A DNA stretch of 35,466 nt from Paludibacter sp. (GTDB lineage: Bacteria > Bacteroidota > Bacteroidia > Bacteroidales > Paludibacteraceae): positions 1-35,466 of the forward strand of contig JADGPS010000033.1 of assembly GCA_017882285.1 (NCBI GenBank), in the 5' to 3' direction. The notes below the pieces were generated by a model. It had not been told where the DNA came from. It did no database searches and saw only the letters and a program-made list of their open reading frames with translations. The position numbers and the translations under genes were made by a program. Of the stretch, positions 21,273-31,020 are shown piece after piece; the stretch's first letter is position 1; each line of letters starts with the position of its first letter.

Positions 21273-23675
21273 ATGGAACAAAATAATCATGAGAAAAATC
21301 CATTTTTAGAAGAGGAAGAATCAAGTTTTGATATCATGGAATGGCTGTCCTACTTTCTTCATCATTGGTATTTATTTGTTATTGGTGTTATTTTATCGTT
21401 AGGATTAGCCTATTTAGAAAACAGAACTTGGCTGCCTTCTTTTCAGACTGCAGGCACAGTGATGATTGAAGAAAACAGGGTAATTCCGAATGGATCTCAG
21501 GCACTTATGCAAGGGTTTGGTGTTGATGCAGGATTTAGGAATGTGAATAATCAAGTTATTATGTTTGGGTCTTATGACCTTGTTTGTAAGGTAGTTGACA
21601 GCATTCCATTTCTAAAAGTTGATTATATTACAAAAGGTAATTTTAAATCACATAATTTATATAAAACTTCACCTATTATTATACAATCTGATTATGTCTC
21701 GCCCGAAGCATTTGATTTGCTTTTTAAAATAAGATTACATTCTAATGGTACTTATACGATTACAATTGAAGATAATAAATTTTATAGTAGTTTAAAATTA
21801 AATGGTCGATATAACCAACCAATTCAACACAACTTGTTTTTTATCACGGTAAAAAATGCAAACAAATATATGGGGAATATGGAAATGTTTTTTCAATTCC
21901 GTTCAAGAGAGTCTTTAGTTTCAGATTTTTCTTCCCGTCTAAATTTAGGATTTGTTACAGAAGGATCATCTGTGTTGCAAATTTCATTAGTTAGTGAAAC
22001 CCCTGATCGTGATATTGATTTCATTAACAAACTGTGTGAAATGTTCTTGGCTGATAATCTGGATAGAAAAAATGATGCAGCTAATAAAACTATTAAATTT
22101 ATTAATGAACAATTAGGAATTGTATCAAAATCTTTAGTCTTATCTGAAGGTGAGATGACTACTTTCAGACAAAGTAATAAAATAGTCGATGTTTCGAGTC
22201 ACACCAGCGAATTACTGGGTAAAGCTACCAAATTTGATGCTCAACAAGCAGACCTAAAACTACGCGAAACGTATTTGAATTATTTAACTAAATATCTCAA
22301 AACAAATTTGGCTGATGGAGCCATAATTGCTCCATCCAGTTTGGGTCTAAATGAGCCGTTATTAATGGCTGTTGTTCAACAAATCAATGAATTATATAAT
22401 CTTCGTTCGGAAGTGACCGAAAAAAACATGTATTATGCTAAATACACCAAGCAAATTGAAAATGCCAAGTTGACAGTTTTGGAAGTGACTAAGAATATGC
22501 GTGCAGCACTCGATATTGAAAAAAATGATTTTTATAAACGATTATCTGTTGTAAATAAGGAGATAGATGAGTTACCGAAAAAAGAATTGGAAATGATTGC
22601 CATCGAACGTAAATATAAAATGGATGATAATTATTATACTTTCTTTCTTCAAAAACGTGCTGAGTCGGAAATTTTACAAGCATCCAATACTCCTGATAAT
22701 AATATTCTGGATAAAGCAAGAGTTTTATCCGTTACAAATTCTAATAAAAAATCAAAAACAACGCTTTTGTTTCTGCTTTTTGGCGTTTTGATACCAGCAA
22801 TTATTATCGTCGTTAAAGAATTGTCAAACAATACAATACGTTCGACAAAAGATATTGAGAAAAATTCAGTATTCCCCTTAATTGGTATTATTGGTCATAC
22901 AAAAAGTGATGAACCTCTTTTAGTTGCAAAAAATCCACGTTCAGCATTTGCAGAAATGTTCCGGGTAATTCGAACACGAATTGAATTTATCGTTCAGCGA
23001 AAAACTAATATTGTATCATTGATAACTTCCACTGAATCAGGAGATGGTAAAACCTATTTTTCTATTAATCTGGCTTCCATTTATTCAATGACAAGTAAAA
23101 AGACTATTTTAGTTGACATGGATATCAGAAAACCAACAATTAATCAACGATTTAACATTAATCAATCAAATGGCGTCACAAATTACTTAGTTGGTCAATG
23201 TACGCTTGATGAAGCAATTATTCAATTACCAAAAGTTGATTTTGACATTTTACCTTCCGGTTCTATTCCACCAAATCCGGGTGAATTAATCAGATCTGAA
23301 AAATTAATTGAAATGTTTCAAGAATTACGTAGACGGTATGACTATATTATTATTGACTCAAGTCCAATTGGTATAGTAACCGATGCATATTCATTAGCAT
23401 ACTTATCTGATGTGAATTTATTTATTGTCCGTAACGAAAAAACAAGTAAGACTTTCTTCAAAAAATTAAGTGCTCAATTAAAACAGGATAATATACCAAA
23501 ATTATACACAATATTCAACGACGTGTTGAATGATGGTGGCAGAAGCTCGAAATATAATCGTTACAAATATAATTATAACTATGGATATAATTATGGTTAT
23601 GGCTATTACGGAAAAAGGAAAAAGGAAAAAACAGATAAGTATTTTCAATACTATGAAAATAATTCTGATCTGTAA
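21273..23675 (+). CDS. Wzc-type co-polymerase and tyrosine autokinase
   Basis: This inner-membrane protein of 800 residues controls polysaccharide chain length and export. It has a Wzz-type N-terminus with a first transmembrane helix near 32-48, a large periplasmic coiled-coil region (about 270-480) and a second helix near 496-514. A cytoplasmic BY-kinase domain follows: Walker A SGDGKT (Lys593), Walker A' VDMD (Asp615, Asp617) and Walker B IIID (Asp695). The C-terminal tail has 13 tyrosines in about 42 residues, the autophosphorylation cluster typical of these kinases. It pairs with the two Wza-like lipoproteins immediately upstream. Confidence 0.93.
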   Translation: MEQNNHEKNPFLEEEESSFDIMEWLSYFLHHWYLFVIGVILSLGLAYLENRTWLPSFQTAGTVMIEENRVIPNGSQALMQGFGVDAGFRNVNNQVIMFGSYDLVCKVVDSIPFLKVDYITKGNFKSHNLYKTSPIIIQSDYVSPEAFDLLFKIRLHSNGTYTITIEDNKFYSSLKLNGRYNQPIQHNLFFITVKNANKYMGNMEMFFQFRSRESLVSDFSSRLNLGFVTEGSSVLQISLVSETPDRDIDFINKLCEMFLADNLDRKNDAANKTIKFINEQLGIVSKSLVLSEGEMTTFRQSNKIVDVSSHTSELLGKATKFDAQQADLKLRETYLNYLTKYLKTNLADGAIIAPSSLGLNEPLLMAVVQQINELYNLRSEVTEKNMYYAKYTKQIENAKLTVLEVTKNMRAALDIEKNDFYKRLSVVNKEIDELPKKELEMIAIERKYKMDDNYYTFFLQKRAESEILQASNTPDNNILDKARVLSVTNSNKKSKTTLLFLLFGVLIPAIIIVVKELSNNTIRSTKDIEKNSVFPLIGIIGHTKSDEPLLVAKNPRSAFAEMFRVIRTRIEFIVQRKTNIVSLITSTESGDGKTYFSINLASIYSMTSKKTILVDMDIRKPTINQRFNINQSNGVTNYLVGQCTLDEAIIQLPKVDFDILPSGSIPPNPGELIRSEKLIEMFQELRRRYDYIIIDSSPIGIVTDAYSLAYLSDVNLFIVRNEKTSKTFFKKLSAQLKQDNIPKLYTIFNDVLNDGGRSSKYNRYKYNYNYGYNYGYGYYGKRKKEKTDKYFQYYENNSDL

Positions 23676-23744
23676 GAATTAGAAGGATTTATAAAAAATG
23701 TTATCAAATTTTAATTGAAAAAACAATTTATTTCATACCTAAAA

Positions 23745-24893
23745 ATGAAAAAAGTAGCTTTAATTACTGGAATAACCGGACAAGATGGTGCATATTTAGC
23801 CGAGCTGTTATTGAAAAAAGACTATATTGTACATGGGTTGAAACGTCGTTCATCGCTTTTTAATACCGATCGTATCGATCATTTGTATCAAGACCCGCAT
23901 GTTGACAACAGAAATTTTGTATTGCATTACGGAGATATGACTGACTCGATGAATATCACCCGAATTATTCAAGAAACTCAACCTGATGAAATATACAATT
24001 TGGCTGCAATGAGTCACGTAAAAGTAAGTTTCGACACGCCCGAATATACAGCTAATGCTGACGGTATTGGTACTTTGCGCTTACTCGAAGCAGTACGTTT
24101 GCTCAATTTAACTAATAAAACGCGTATTTACCAGGCTTCTACTTCTGAATTATACGGATTGGTTCAAGAAGTCCCACAAAAAGAAACTACTCCATTCTAT
24201 CCACGTTCGCCTTATGCTGTGGCTAAAATGTATGCTTACTGGATTACCGTAAATTATCGCGAAGCTTACGGTCTTCATGCCAGTAACGGAATTTTGTTCA
24301 ACCACGAATCACCATTAAGAGGGGAAACCTTTGTAACCCGCAAAATTACACGTGCTGCTGCCCGTATTGCTATGGGTATGCAAAGCAAATTGTTTTTAGG
24401 CAATCTTTCGTCGAAACGTGACTGGGGGCATGCAAAAGACTATGTGCGTGCCATGTACTTAATTTTACAACAAGACGAGCCAAGCGATTATGTAATTGCA
24501 ACAGGAGTTACAACTGAAGTGCGTGAATTTGTGCGTATGGCATTTTCCGAAATTGGTCTTTATATTGACTTTAAAGGTGATGGTATTGATGAGAAAGGTT
24601 ATATAGGAAGAATTGACGAAGCATTATTTACACAACATGTTGGTGCTGAGTTTTTGGAAAATGTTCGTGCTATAAAAGCTCCGATAGTGGAAGTTGATGC
24701 CAACTATTTCCGACCAACAGAAGTGGATTTATTAATTGGTGATGCCACAAAATCACGTACCAGACTGAACTGGATACCTGAATACGATCTGAAAGCCCTG
24801 GTAGAAGATATGATGCGATCGGACGTTAAACTCATGAAAAAAGAAACCTATCTGAAAGAGGGTGGTTTCAGGGTGCTGAATTATTTCGAATAA
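23745..24893 (+). CDS. gmd: GDP-mannose 4,6-dehydratase
   Basis: Gmd converts GDP-D-mannose to GDP-4-keto-6-deoxy-D-mannose, the first step to GDP-L-fucose. The 382-residue short-chain dehydrogenase has the nucleotide-binding TGITGQDG (8-15), the catalytic STSE (132-135), and the Tyr157-x3-Lys161 pair in [23 protein letters not shown] is the family substrate loop. The frame is open upstream from a TTG at 23715, but the ATG at 23745 gives the normal N-terminus and is used. The next gene encodes the following enzyme of the pathway. Confidence 0.96.
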   Translation: MKKVALITGITGQDGAYLAELLLKKDYIVHGLKRRSSLFNTDRIDHLYQDPHVDNRNFVLHYGDMTDSMNITRIIQETQPDEIYNLAAMSHVKVSFDTPEYTANADGIGTLRLLEAVRLLNLTNKTRIYQASTSELYGLVQEVPQKETTPFYPRSPYAVAKMYAYWITVNYREAYGLHASNGILFNHESPLRGETFVTRKITRAAARIAMGMQSKLFLGNLSSKRDWGHAKDYVRAMYLILQQDEPSDYVIATGVTTEVREFVRMAFSEIGLYIDFKGDGIDEKGYIGRIDEALFTQHVGAEFLENVRAIKAPIVEVDANYFRPTEVDLLIGDATKSRTRLNWIPEYDLKALVEDMMRSDVKLMKKETYLKEGGFRVLNYFE

Positions 24894-24938
24894 ATTACTC
24901 AGGAGACAAGCATTTTTGTCTCTGACATTATAATAATC

Positions 24939-26000
24939 ATGGATAAAAATGCTAAAATATACATTGCGGGTCATCTCGGGATGGTTGGATCAGCAATAAA
25001 ACGTAATCTTGAATTAAAAGGCTTTACAAATTTTGTAACACGCTCATTAGAAGATCTTGATTTGCTTAAAGAACAAGATGTTGCAAAGTTTTTCAGGGAA
25101 GAAAAACCTGAATATGTAGTTCTTGCTGCTGCAAAAGTAGGTGGTATTATTGCAAATATGACCTATCGTGCTCAGTTTATTTACGAAAACCTCATGATTC
25201 AGAATCATGTGATTCATCAAAGTTATGTTCACGGCGTAAAAAAGCTTCTATTTCTCGGTTCATCCTGCATTTATCCTCGATTGGCAGACCAACCTATTCA
25301 TGAGGATGCTTTACTTACAGGAGTTCTTGAAGATACAAACGAACCTTATGCCATAGCTAAAATTGCGGGTATCAAAATGTGTGAAGCCTATCATGCGCAA
25401 TATGGTTGCAATTTTATTTCCATCATGCCAACCAATTTGTATGGGCAAAATGACAATTATGATTTGGAAAAATCACATGTTTTGCCGGCTTTAATCCGTA
25501 AAATGTATCTAGGAAAATGCTTAATTGAAAGTGATTGGACTAAATTACGTGCCGATTTGAATAAACGCCCGATTGAAGGGGTAAACGGTTCATATAGCGA
25601 TGATGTAATCCTTCAGTTACTTAATAAATATGGCATTTCTCAAACCAATGAAGAAGTTTCCGTTACTCTTTGGGGAACCGGTTTACCTATGCGCGAGTTT
25701 TTGCATGTAGATGATATGGCCGATTCAAGCGTGTTCCTCTTGTTGAACTATGATGCACCCGATACCATGCCATCCCATGTAAATGCCGGTTGTGGAGTTG
25801 ATCAAACAATTAAAGAATTATCTGAAATTGTTCGAAAAACTGTCGATTATAAAGGAAATATTGTCTGGGACAGCACTAAACCGGATGGAACTCCGCGTAA
25901 ATTACTCGATGTATCAAAACTCAACAGTTTGGGTTGGAAACCATCAATAACGTTGGAAGAAGGAATTCGTAGAGTAGTCTCCGTTTATGTGAACGAATAA
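24939..26000 (+). CDS. fcl: GDP-L-fucose synthase
   Basis: This is the epimerase/reductase that converts the Gmd product to GDP-L-fucose with NADPH. The 353-residue protein has the Rossmann motif GHLGMVGSAI (11-20), SSCIYP with the active-site Cys110, and Tyr137-x3-Lys141 in EPYAIAK. It is about 30 residues longer than E. coli Fcl because of an insertion near residues 195-235, rich in charged residues, before the VTLWGTG strand. I believe the long form is common in Bacteroidota. It is 45 bp downstream of gmd. Bacteroides species use GDP-fucose for capsule and for protein O-glycans. Confidence 0.95.
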   Translation: MDKNAKIYIAGHLGMVGSAIKRNLELKGFTNFVTRSLEDLDLLKEQDVAKFFREEKPEYVVLAAAKVGGIIANMTYRAQFIYENLMIQNHVIHQSYVHGVKKLLFLGSSCIYPRLADQPIHEDALLTGVLEDTNEPYAIAKIAGIKMCEAYHAQYGCNFISIMPTNLYGQNDNYDLEKSHVLPALIRKMYLGKCLIESDWTKLRADLNKRPIEGVNGSYSDDVILQLLNKYGISQTNEEVSVTLWGTGLPMREFLHVDDMADSSVFLLLNYDAPDTMPSHVNAGCGVDQTIKELSEIVRKTVDYKGNIVWDSTKPDGTPRKLLDVSKLNSLGWKPSITLEEGIRRVVSVYVNE

Positions 26001-26033
26001 TTTGGTTTAATTTGTAAAATTCGTATATTAAAA

Positions 26034-27377
26034 ATGAAAATAGCAATCGTTGGAACCGGTTATGTCGGTTTAGTTTCTGGAACTTGTTTTGCTGAAATGG
26101 GAGTAGATGTCACTTGTATCGACATTGATGAAAAAAAAATTGAAAATCTGAAAAAAGGGATTATCCCCATTTACGAACCAGGTCTGGAAGATATGGTTTT
26201 GAGGAATGAAAAGGCAGAACGTTTACATTTTACTTCAAAACTTTCCGATATTCTAAACGACGTTCAGGTTGTATTTAGTGCAGTGGGGACACCTCCTGAT
26301 GCTGACGGTAGCGCCGATTTGAAATATGTGCTGGAAGTTGCTCGGACTATCGGGCAAAACATGCAACAGTATGTTTTGTTGGTAACAAAGAGCACTGTTC
26401 CGGTTGGAACAGCTGCTTTAGTAAGACAAACTATTCAAACCGAATTGGATAAACGTGGCGTTTCCATTGAGTTTGACGTTGCATCTAATCCTGAATTTCT
26501 GAAAGAAGGTGATGCTATCAAGGATTTTATGAGTCCCGATCGTGTGGTGGTAGGCGTGGAAAGCGAAAGAGCCAAAGAGCTTATCACCAAACTTTATCGT
26601 CCGTTTCTATTGAATAATTTCCGTGTTATTTTCATGGATATTCTTTCTGCCGAAATGACCAAATATGCTGCCAATGCGATGTTGGCAACGCGTATCAGCT
26701 TTATGAATGATATGGCTAATTTGTGCGAATTGGTAGGTGCCGACATAAATATGGTTAGAAAAGGCATTGGTTCGGATCAAAGAATTGGAGGCAAATTCTT
26801 GTATGCAGGTTGCGGTTATGGAGGTTCTTGCTTCCCGAAAGATGTAAAAGCATTGATACAAACTGCCGACCAAAACGGATACGAATTAAGGGTTTTAAAA
26901 GCAGTGGAAGAAGTAAATGTTTCCCAAAAGCAAGTATTACTTCATAAGTTAGAGAAACATTTTAATGGAAATATTAGTAACAAAACGATCTCTATTTGGG
27001 GATTATCATTCAAACCAAATACCGATGATATGCGTGAAGCTCCTTCGTTGGTATTGATTGAAAAACTTTTAAAGGCAGGTTGTAATGTACGTGTTTTCGA
27101 TCCCGTTGCCATGCACGAAGCAAAAAAAATAATTCATTCCAAAATGGCTTCATTAATCAAATCAGATTCTTCGAATATCTATTTTGCAAATGATATTTAC
27201 GATGCTGTGCTGGATGCCGATGCAATGTTACTTGTTACCGAATGGAAAGAATTCCGTATGCCAAGTTGGGGTGTTGTGAAAAAATCAATGAAAGGTCCTT
27301 TGATTCTTGATGGAAGAAATATATACGACAAGAATGAAATGAAAGAACTTGGTTTTGTGTATGAACCAATAGGATAA
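26034..27377 (+). CDS. ugd: UDP-glucose 6-dehydrogenase
   Basis: This enzyme oxidises UDP-glucose to UDP-glucuronate in two NAD-dependent steps. The 447-residue protein has the N-terminal GTGYVGLVSG (7-16), VTKSTVPVG (118-125), SNPEFLKEG (151-159), EMTKYAANA (207-215), and the catalytic Cys266 in GYGGSCFPKD. GDP-mannose dehydrogenase is a relative, but the spacing and the overall length fit UDP-glucose dehydrogenase better. It supplies an acidic sugar to the cluster. Confidence 0.93.
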   Translation: MKIAIVGTGYVGLVSGTCFAEMGVDVTCIDIDEKKIENLKKGIIPIYEPGLEDMVLRNEKAERLHFTSKLSDILNDVQVVFSAVGTPPDADGSADLKYVLEVARTIGQNMQQYVLLVTKSTVPVGTAALVRQTIQTELDKRGVSIEFDVASNPEFLKEGDAIKDFMSPDRVVVGVESERAKELITKLYRPFLLNNFRVIFMDILSAEMTKYAANAMLATRISFMNDMANLCELVGADINMVRKGIGSDQRIGGKFLYAGCGYGGSCFPKDVKALIQTADQNGYELRVLKAVEEVNVSQKQVLLHKLEKHFNGNISNKTISIWGLSFKPNTDDMREAPSLVLIEKLLKAGCNVRVFDPVAMHEAKKIIHSKMASLIKSDSSNIYFANDIYDAVLDADAMLLVTEWKEFRMPSWGVVKKSMKGPLILDGRNIYDKNEMKELGFVYEPIG

Positions 27378-27465
27378 TTTCCAATATAACGAACTGAAAT
27401 ACAATACTAAAAATTTTACAAATATTATTTTTTTTGGACTGTAATAAAAAACAATTTAATAAAGG

Positions 27466-28917
27466 ATGAGAAAGCGCATATTACTTTTAACAATTACATT
27501 AATATACAGTAATTTTTATATTAATGCGAAAGGAGCAACTGATTCAAATTCAGCAAAAACGGCAAAGCAGTATACAACATCTGAAGCCGAGAATTTAAGA
27601 CTATCATACGTGGGAGAACTCCAATTTGTTAGTTATGAACAGCCTATTGAAATAGGAACAAGTATCTGTATCAATCAAAACAAGAAATTCCAAACTATAT
27701 TGGGAATTGGAGGAGCTTTGACAGATGCATCCGCAGAAACTTTTTTCAAAATGCCTGTCTCAAAACAAAAAGATTTCATGAAATCGTATTATAATCCGAT
27801 TGGTGGAATTGGTTATACATTGGCAAGAACGTCAATTAATAGTTGTGATTTTTCGAGTGAAAGTTACACTTACGTCGCTGATAAAGATGTTGCGTTGAAA
27901 ACATTTAATATTAGCCACGATTTAAAATATCGCGTTCCGTTCATAAAAAAAGCGATTGATGAAGCTGGTGGAAAATTAGTTATATATGCTAGCCCCTGGA
28001 GTCCTCCGGCATGGATGAAAGACAACAACGATATGTTGCATGGTGGAAAATTATTACGGGAATATAATCAAACCTGGGCAAATTATTTTGTTAAGTTTAT
28101 TCAGGAATATGAAAAAAACGGTATTCCTATTTGGGGCTTAACAGTACAAAATGAGCCTATGGCAATACAAACTTGGGAATCATGTTTTTATTCTGCTATT
28201 GAAGAAAAGAATTTTGTAAAATTTTTTTTAGGACCAACCCTTCATAAATCAGGAATGGGAAACAAAAAAATTATTGTCTGGGATCATAATCGCGATTTGA
28301 TGTTCCAACGTGCAAACGATACTTACATTGATAAAGAAGCCGCAAAATATATATGGGGTGTTGGTTTTCACTGGTACGAAGACTGGAGTACCGGAATACA
28401 ACAATTCGAGAATGTTCAACGGGTAAATGAAGCTTTTCCTGATAAAAACCTCCTGTTTACGGAAGGATGTATTGGTAATTTCAAATTAAATAAAATCAAC
28501 GATTGGAGTCATGGAGAACATTACGGTCGGTCAATGATTAATGATTTTAATAATGGAACAGTTGGTTGGACTGATTGGAATATATTGCTGGATGAACAAG
28601 GTGGACCAAATCATGTACATAATTTCTGTTTTGCTCCGGTTCACTATAACACAAAAACAGATGAATTGATTTATACCAATGAATTTTACTATATTGGTCA
28701 TTTTTCAAAATTCATAAAACCGGGAGCCAGACGAATTTCGGTCGCTTCAAACAGAAGTTATTTGTTGACTACAGCTTTTCAAAATGTGGACGGAAAGATT
28801 GCGGTTGTTGTCATGAATCAGGGAGACAGTGATGAAACGTTCTTAATTTGGATGGACGGGAAATCCACTAAATCAACAGTCCCCGAAAGGTCAATTTCTA
28901 CATTCGTTATTGAGTAA
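27466..28917 (+). CDS. Secreted GH30-family glycoside hydrolase
   Basis: This 483-residue protein has an N-terminal signal peptide (about 1-22, no lipobox). The GH30 (beta/alpha)8 domain contains GIGGALTDASAETF (80-93), GYTLARTSINSCDFS, and YASPWSPPAWM (174-184). The acid/base Glu230 lies in TVQNEP and the nucleophile Glu333 in LLFTEG. A C-terminal beta domain follows. Family members include glucosylceramidases and beta-1,6-glucanases. The specificity cannot be read from the sequence. As the last gene of the export cluster it may trim or recycle the exported glycan, which is inference from position. Confidence 0.9.
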   Translation: MRKRILLLTITLIYSNFYINAKGATDSNSAKTAKQYTTSEAENLRLSYVGELQFVSYEQPIEIGTSICINQNKKFQTILGIGGALTDASAETFFKMPVSKQKDFMKSYYNPIGGIGYTLARTSINSCDFSSESYTYVADKDVALKTFNISHDLKYRVPFIKKAIDEAGGKLVIYASPWSPPAWMKDNNDMLHGGKLLREYNQTWANYFVKFIQEYEKNGIPIWGLTVQNEPMAIQTWESCFYSAIEEKNFVKFFLGPTLHKSGMGNKKIIVWDHNRDLMFQRANDTYIDKEAAKYIWGVGFHWYEDWSTGIQQFENVQRVNEAFPDKNLLFTEGCIGNFKLNKINDWSHGEHYGRSMINDFNNGTVGWTDWNILLDEQGGPNHVHNFCFAPVHYNTKTDELIYTNEFYYIGHFSKFIKPGARRISVASNRSYLLTTAFQNVDGKIAVVVMNQGDSDETFLIWMDGKSTKSTVPERSISTFVIE

Positions 28918-28941
28918 ATAATTTAGAAGGCTGGTTTTAAA

Positions 28942-28969
28942 AAAGGGAAGTATTTTAATACTTCCCTTT
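28942..28969. terminator. Bidirectional terminator overlapping the end of rarA
   Basis: A perfect 13-bp stem, AAAGGGAAGTATT (28942-28954) with AATACTTCCCTTT (28957-28969), has a loop of only two paired-off bases, so the real loop is wider. On the minus strand it is followed by further T residues (six in all). It ends the rightward export cluster and the leftward rarA. One arm encodes the last residues of RarA (KGKY and stop). Confidence 0.85.
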
Positions 28970-30223
28970 CCATAATATTCTTAACCATTCTCCCAATTTG
29001 CTTTCAGCGGGGTTGTTTTGTACTTTCCATATACGCTCTTTTGTAAGTTCATCCGGCATAAATTGTTGATCAACAAAATGGTTCGGAAAATCGTGCGAGT
29101 ATTTATAATTCTTGCCGTAGTTCAAATCCTTCATTAGTTTGGTGGGTGAATTGCGTAAATGAAGCGGTACAGGCAGGTTTCCGGTACGTTCCACAAGAGC
29201 CTGTGCATCCTCAATAGCCAGATAAGCCGAATTACTTTTTGGCGAAGAAGCCAGATAAACAGCAGTTTCAGAGAGTATAATGCGTCCTTCTGGCCAACCG
29301 ATTTTCTGCAAGGCATCAAAACAAGCATTGGCCAGTAATAATGCATTGGGATTAGCCAGACCAATATCTTCAGCTGCCGATATTAACATCCGCCGGGCAA
29401 TAAACTTTGGGTCTTCACCACCAGCAACCATACGTGCCAACCAATAAACAGCTGCATCGGGATCGCTGCCACGGATGGATTTGATAAATGCGGAAATAAT
29501 ATCGTAGTGCATCTCGCCATCCTTGTCGTAGGCCATCGGATTTTGTTGCAGACGTTCGGTAACCACTTCGTTAGTGAAATGTACAGTTCCTTCTGGTTCC
29601 GCAGCTACAACCAGTTCCAGAATGTTGAGCAGTTTACGGGCATCTCCACCGGAAAATCGCAATAAAGCTTCGGTTTCATCCAGCACTATTTCACGGGTTT
29701 TCAATTCAACATCAGTCTTGATGGCACGTTCAGCCAGTTCCAACAGGTCATTGTTATCGAGCGGTTTAAGCACATATACCTGACAGCGGGAGAGGAGCGG
29801 AGTGATAACTTCAAACGAAGGATTTTCAGTAGTAGCACCAATCAGCGTTACTGTTCCATTTTCCACAGCTCCAAGCAACGAATCCTGTTGCGATTTACTG
29901 AAACGATGAATTTCGTCAATAAACAAAATTGGATTACCGCTTTGAGTGAAAATACGATTGGATTTGGATTTTTCTATTACTTCACGAACATCTTTAACCC
30001 CTGAACTAACGGCACTCAACGTATAAAACGGACGATCAAGCTTGTTGGCAATAATCTTTGCCAACGTGGTTTTGCCTACTCCCGGCGGTCCCCAAAGGAT
30101 AAACGAAGCAATGCGACCCGATTCAATCATCTGACGCAAGATGGCATTATCACCTACCAGATGTTTTTGTCCGATAAATTGATCGAGGGTTTGTGGGCGG
30201 AGACGTTCGGCTAAAGGAGGCAT
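28955..30223 (-). CDS. rarA: Replication-associated recombination protein A (RarA/MgsA)
   Basis: RarA is a clamp-loader-like AAA+ ATPase that acts at stalled replication forks. The 422-residue protein begins MPPLAERLRP, as is usual for the family. It has Walker A GPPGVGKT (45-52), Walker B LFIDEIHR (Asp103-Glu104), sensor 1 GATTENPS and the arginine finger in LLSRCQ (Arg146). The C-terminal tetramerisation region contains HLRNSPTKLMKDLNYGKNYKY and ends normally. It is read towards the export cluster and shares a terminator with it. Confidence 0.96.
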   Translation of the reverse strand: MPPLAERLRPQTLDQFIGQKHLVGDNAILRQMIESGRIASFILWGPPGVGKTTLAKIIANKLDRPFYTLSAVSSGVKDVREVIEKSKSNRIFTQSGNPILFIDEIHRFSKSQQDSLLGAVENGTVTLIGATTENPSFEVITPLLSRCQVYVLKPLDNNDLLELAERAIKTDVELKTREIVLDETEALLRFSGGDARKLLNILELVVAAEPEGTVHFTNEVVTERLQQNPMAYDKDGEMHYDIISAFIKSIRGSDPDAAVYWLARMVAGGEDPKFIARRMLISAAEDIGLANPNALLLANACFDALQKIGWPEGRIILSETAVYLASSPKSNSAYLAIEDAQALVERTGNLPVPLHLRNSPTKLMKDLNYGKNYKYSHDFPNHFVDQQFMPDELTKERIWKVQNNPAESKLGEWLRILWKGKY

Positions 30224-30247
30224 GGGATTCGGGATATTTTACTCTGA

Positions 30248-30255
30248 CAAATGTA
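30248..30255 (-). promoter_or_regulatory. Candidate rarA promoter -7 box
   Basis: The minus strand reads TACATTTG, a perfect TAnnTTTG match, placing the transcript start about 18 nt before the rarA ATG. No clear -33 TTTG is seen. The box suggests rarA is transcribed separately from nth, 107 bp upstream. Confidence 0.45.
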
Positions 30256-30330
30256 TGAATAAAAAGCTAATTACTACTTTAATTTATATTCCTTCAGGTG
30301 AAAATTTCGTTTTTTTCAGAAAATTCGAAA

Positions 30331-30972
30331 TTAAATTGAACGAGTAGAATAATAACGGCACCATTTTTTCAATCCACATTCCTCGCATTTTGGTTTACGT
30401 GCCACACAAATATATCGTCCATGTAGTATTAACCAATGATGTGCCTTTGGAATCAATTCCGGTGGAATGTATTTTATTAGTTCAAGTTCCGTTTGGAGCG
30501 GATTTTTAGAATTGGTTGTGAGTCCCAATCGCTCCGAAATGCGAAAAACATGCGTATCAACCGCCATTGCCGGCTTATCAAAAATAACCGAAGCAATCAC
30601 GTTGGCAGTTTTCCGTCCCACGCCTGGTAAAGTTTGCAGTTTATCCACATCATCGGGCACAATGCCATCAAAATCGGTCATTAGTTTTTGTGCCATTCCC
30701 ACCAAATGCTTCGCTTTATTGTTTGGATAAGACACCGAACGAATATATTCGAAAATTACTTCTGGAGTTACGGCAGCCATTGCTTCAGGAGTTGGGAAAT
30801 CGACCAACAAAGAAGGTGTAATCATATTCACACGCTTATCTGTACATTGCGCTGATAGAATTACCGCTACCAACAATCCAAAAGGATCATCGTAATGCAA
30901 TTCTGTTTCAGCAACTGGCACATTTTCAGTAAACCAGGCAATAATGTTGTCGTATCGTTGTTTTGTAGTCAT
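30331..30972 (-). CDS. nth: Endonuclease III
   Basis: This DNA glycosylase/AP lyase removes oxidised pyrimidines. The 213-residue protein has the helix-hairpin-helix LPGVGRKTANVI with catalytic Lys121, and catalytic Asp139 in AVDTHVFR. The 4Fe-4S cluster ligands are Cys189, Cys196, Cys199 and Cys205 (C-x6-C-x2-C-x5-C). Lys121 marks it as a bifunctional Nth rather than a MutY relative. It is the second base-excision enzyme in the window. It is divergent from ftsK. Confidence 0.96.
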   Translation of the reverse strand: MTTKQRYDNIIAWFTENVPVAETELHYDDPFGLLVAVILSAQCTDKRVNMITPSLLVDFPTPEAMAAVTPEVIFEYIRSVSYPNNKAKHLVGMAQKLMTDFDGIVPDDVDKLQTLPGVGRKTANVIASVIFDKPAMAVDTHVFRISERLGLTTNSKNPLQTELELIKYIPPELIPKAHHWLILHGRYICVARKPKCEECGLKKWCRYYSTRSI

Positions 30973-31020
30973 ATTCTCTTAAGGGCAACATTAAGTAGTT
31001 GCCGGAAATAATATTCATTT

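Noticed and set aside
23715-23744. N-terminal extension of Gmd from a TTG start
   Set aside because: The ATG at 23745 begins the expected [12 protein letters not shown] core. The added ten residues are not family-like.
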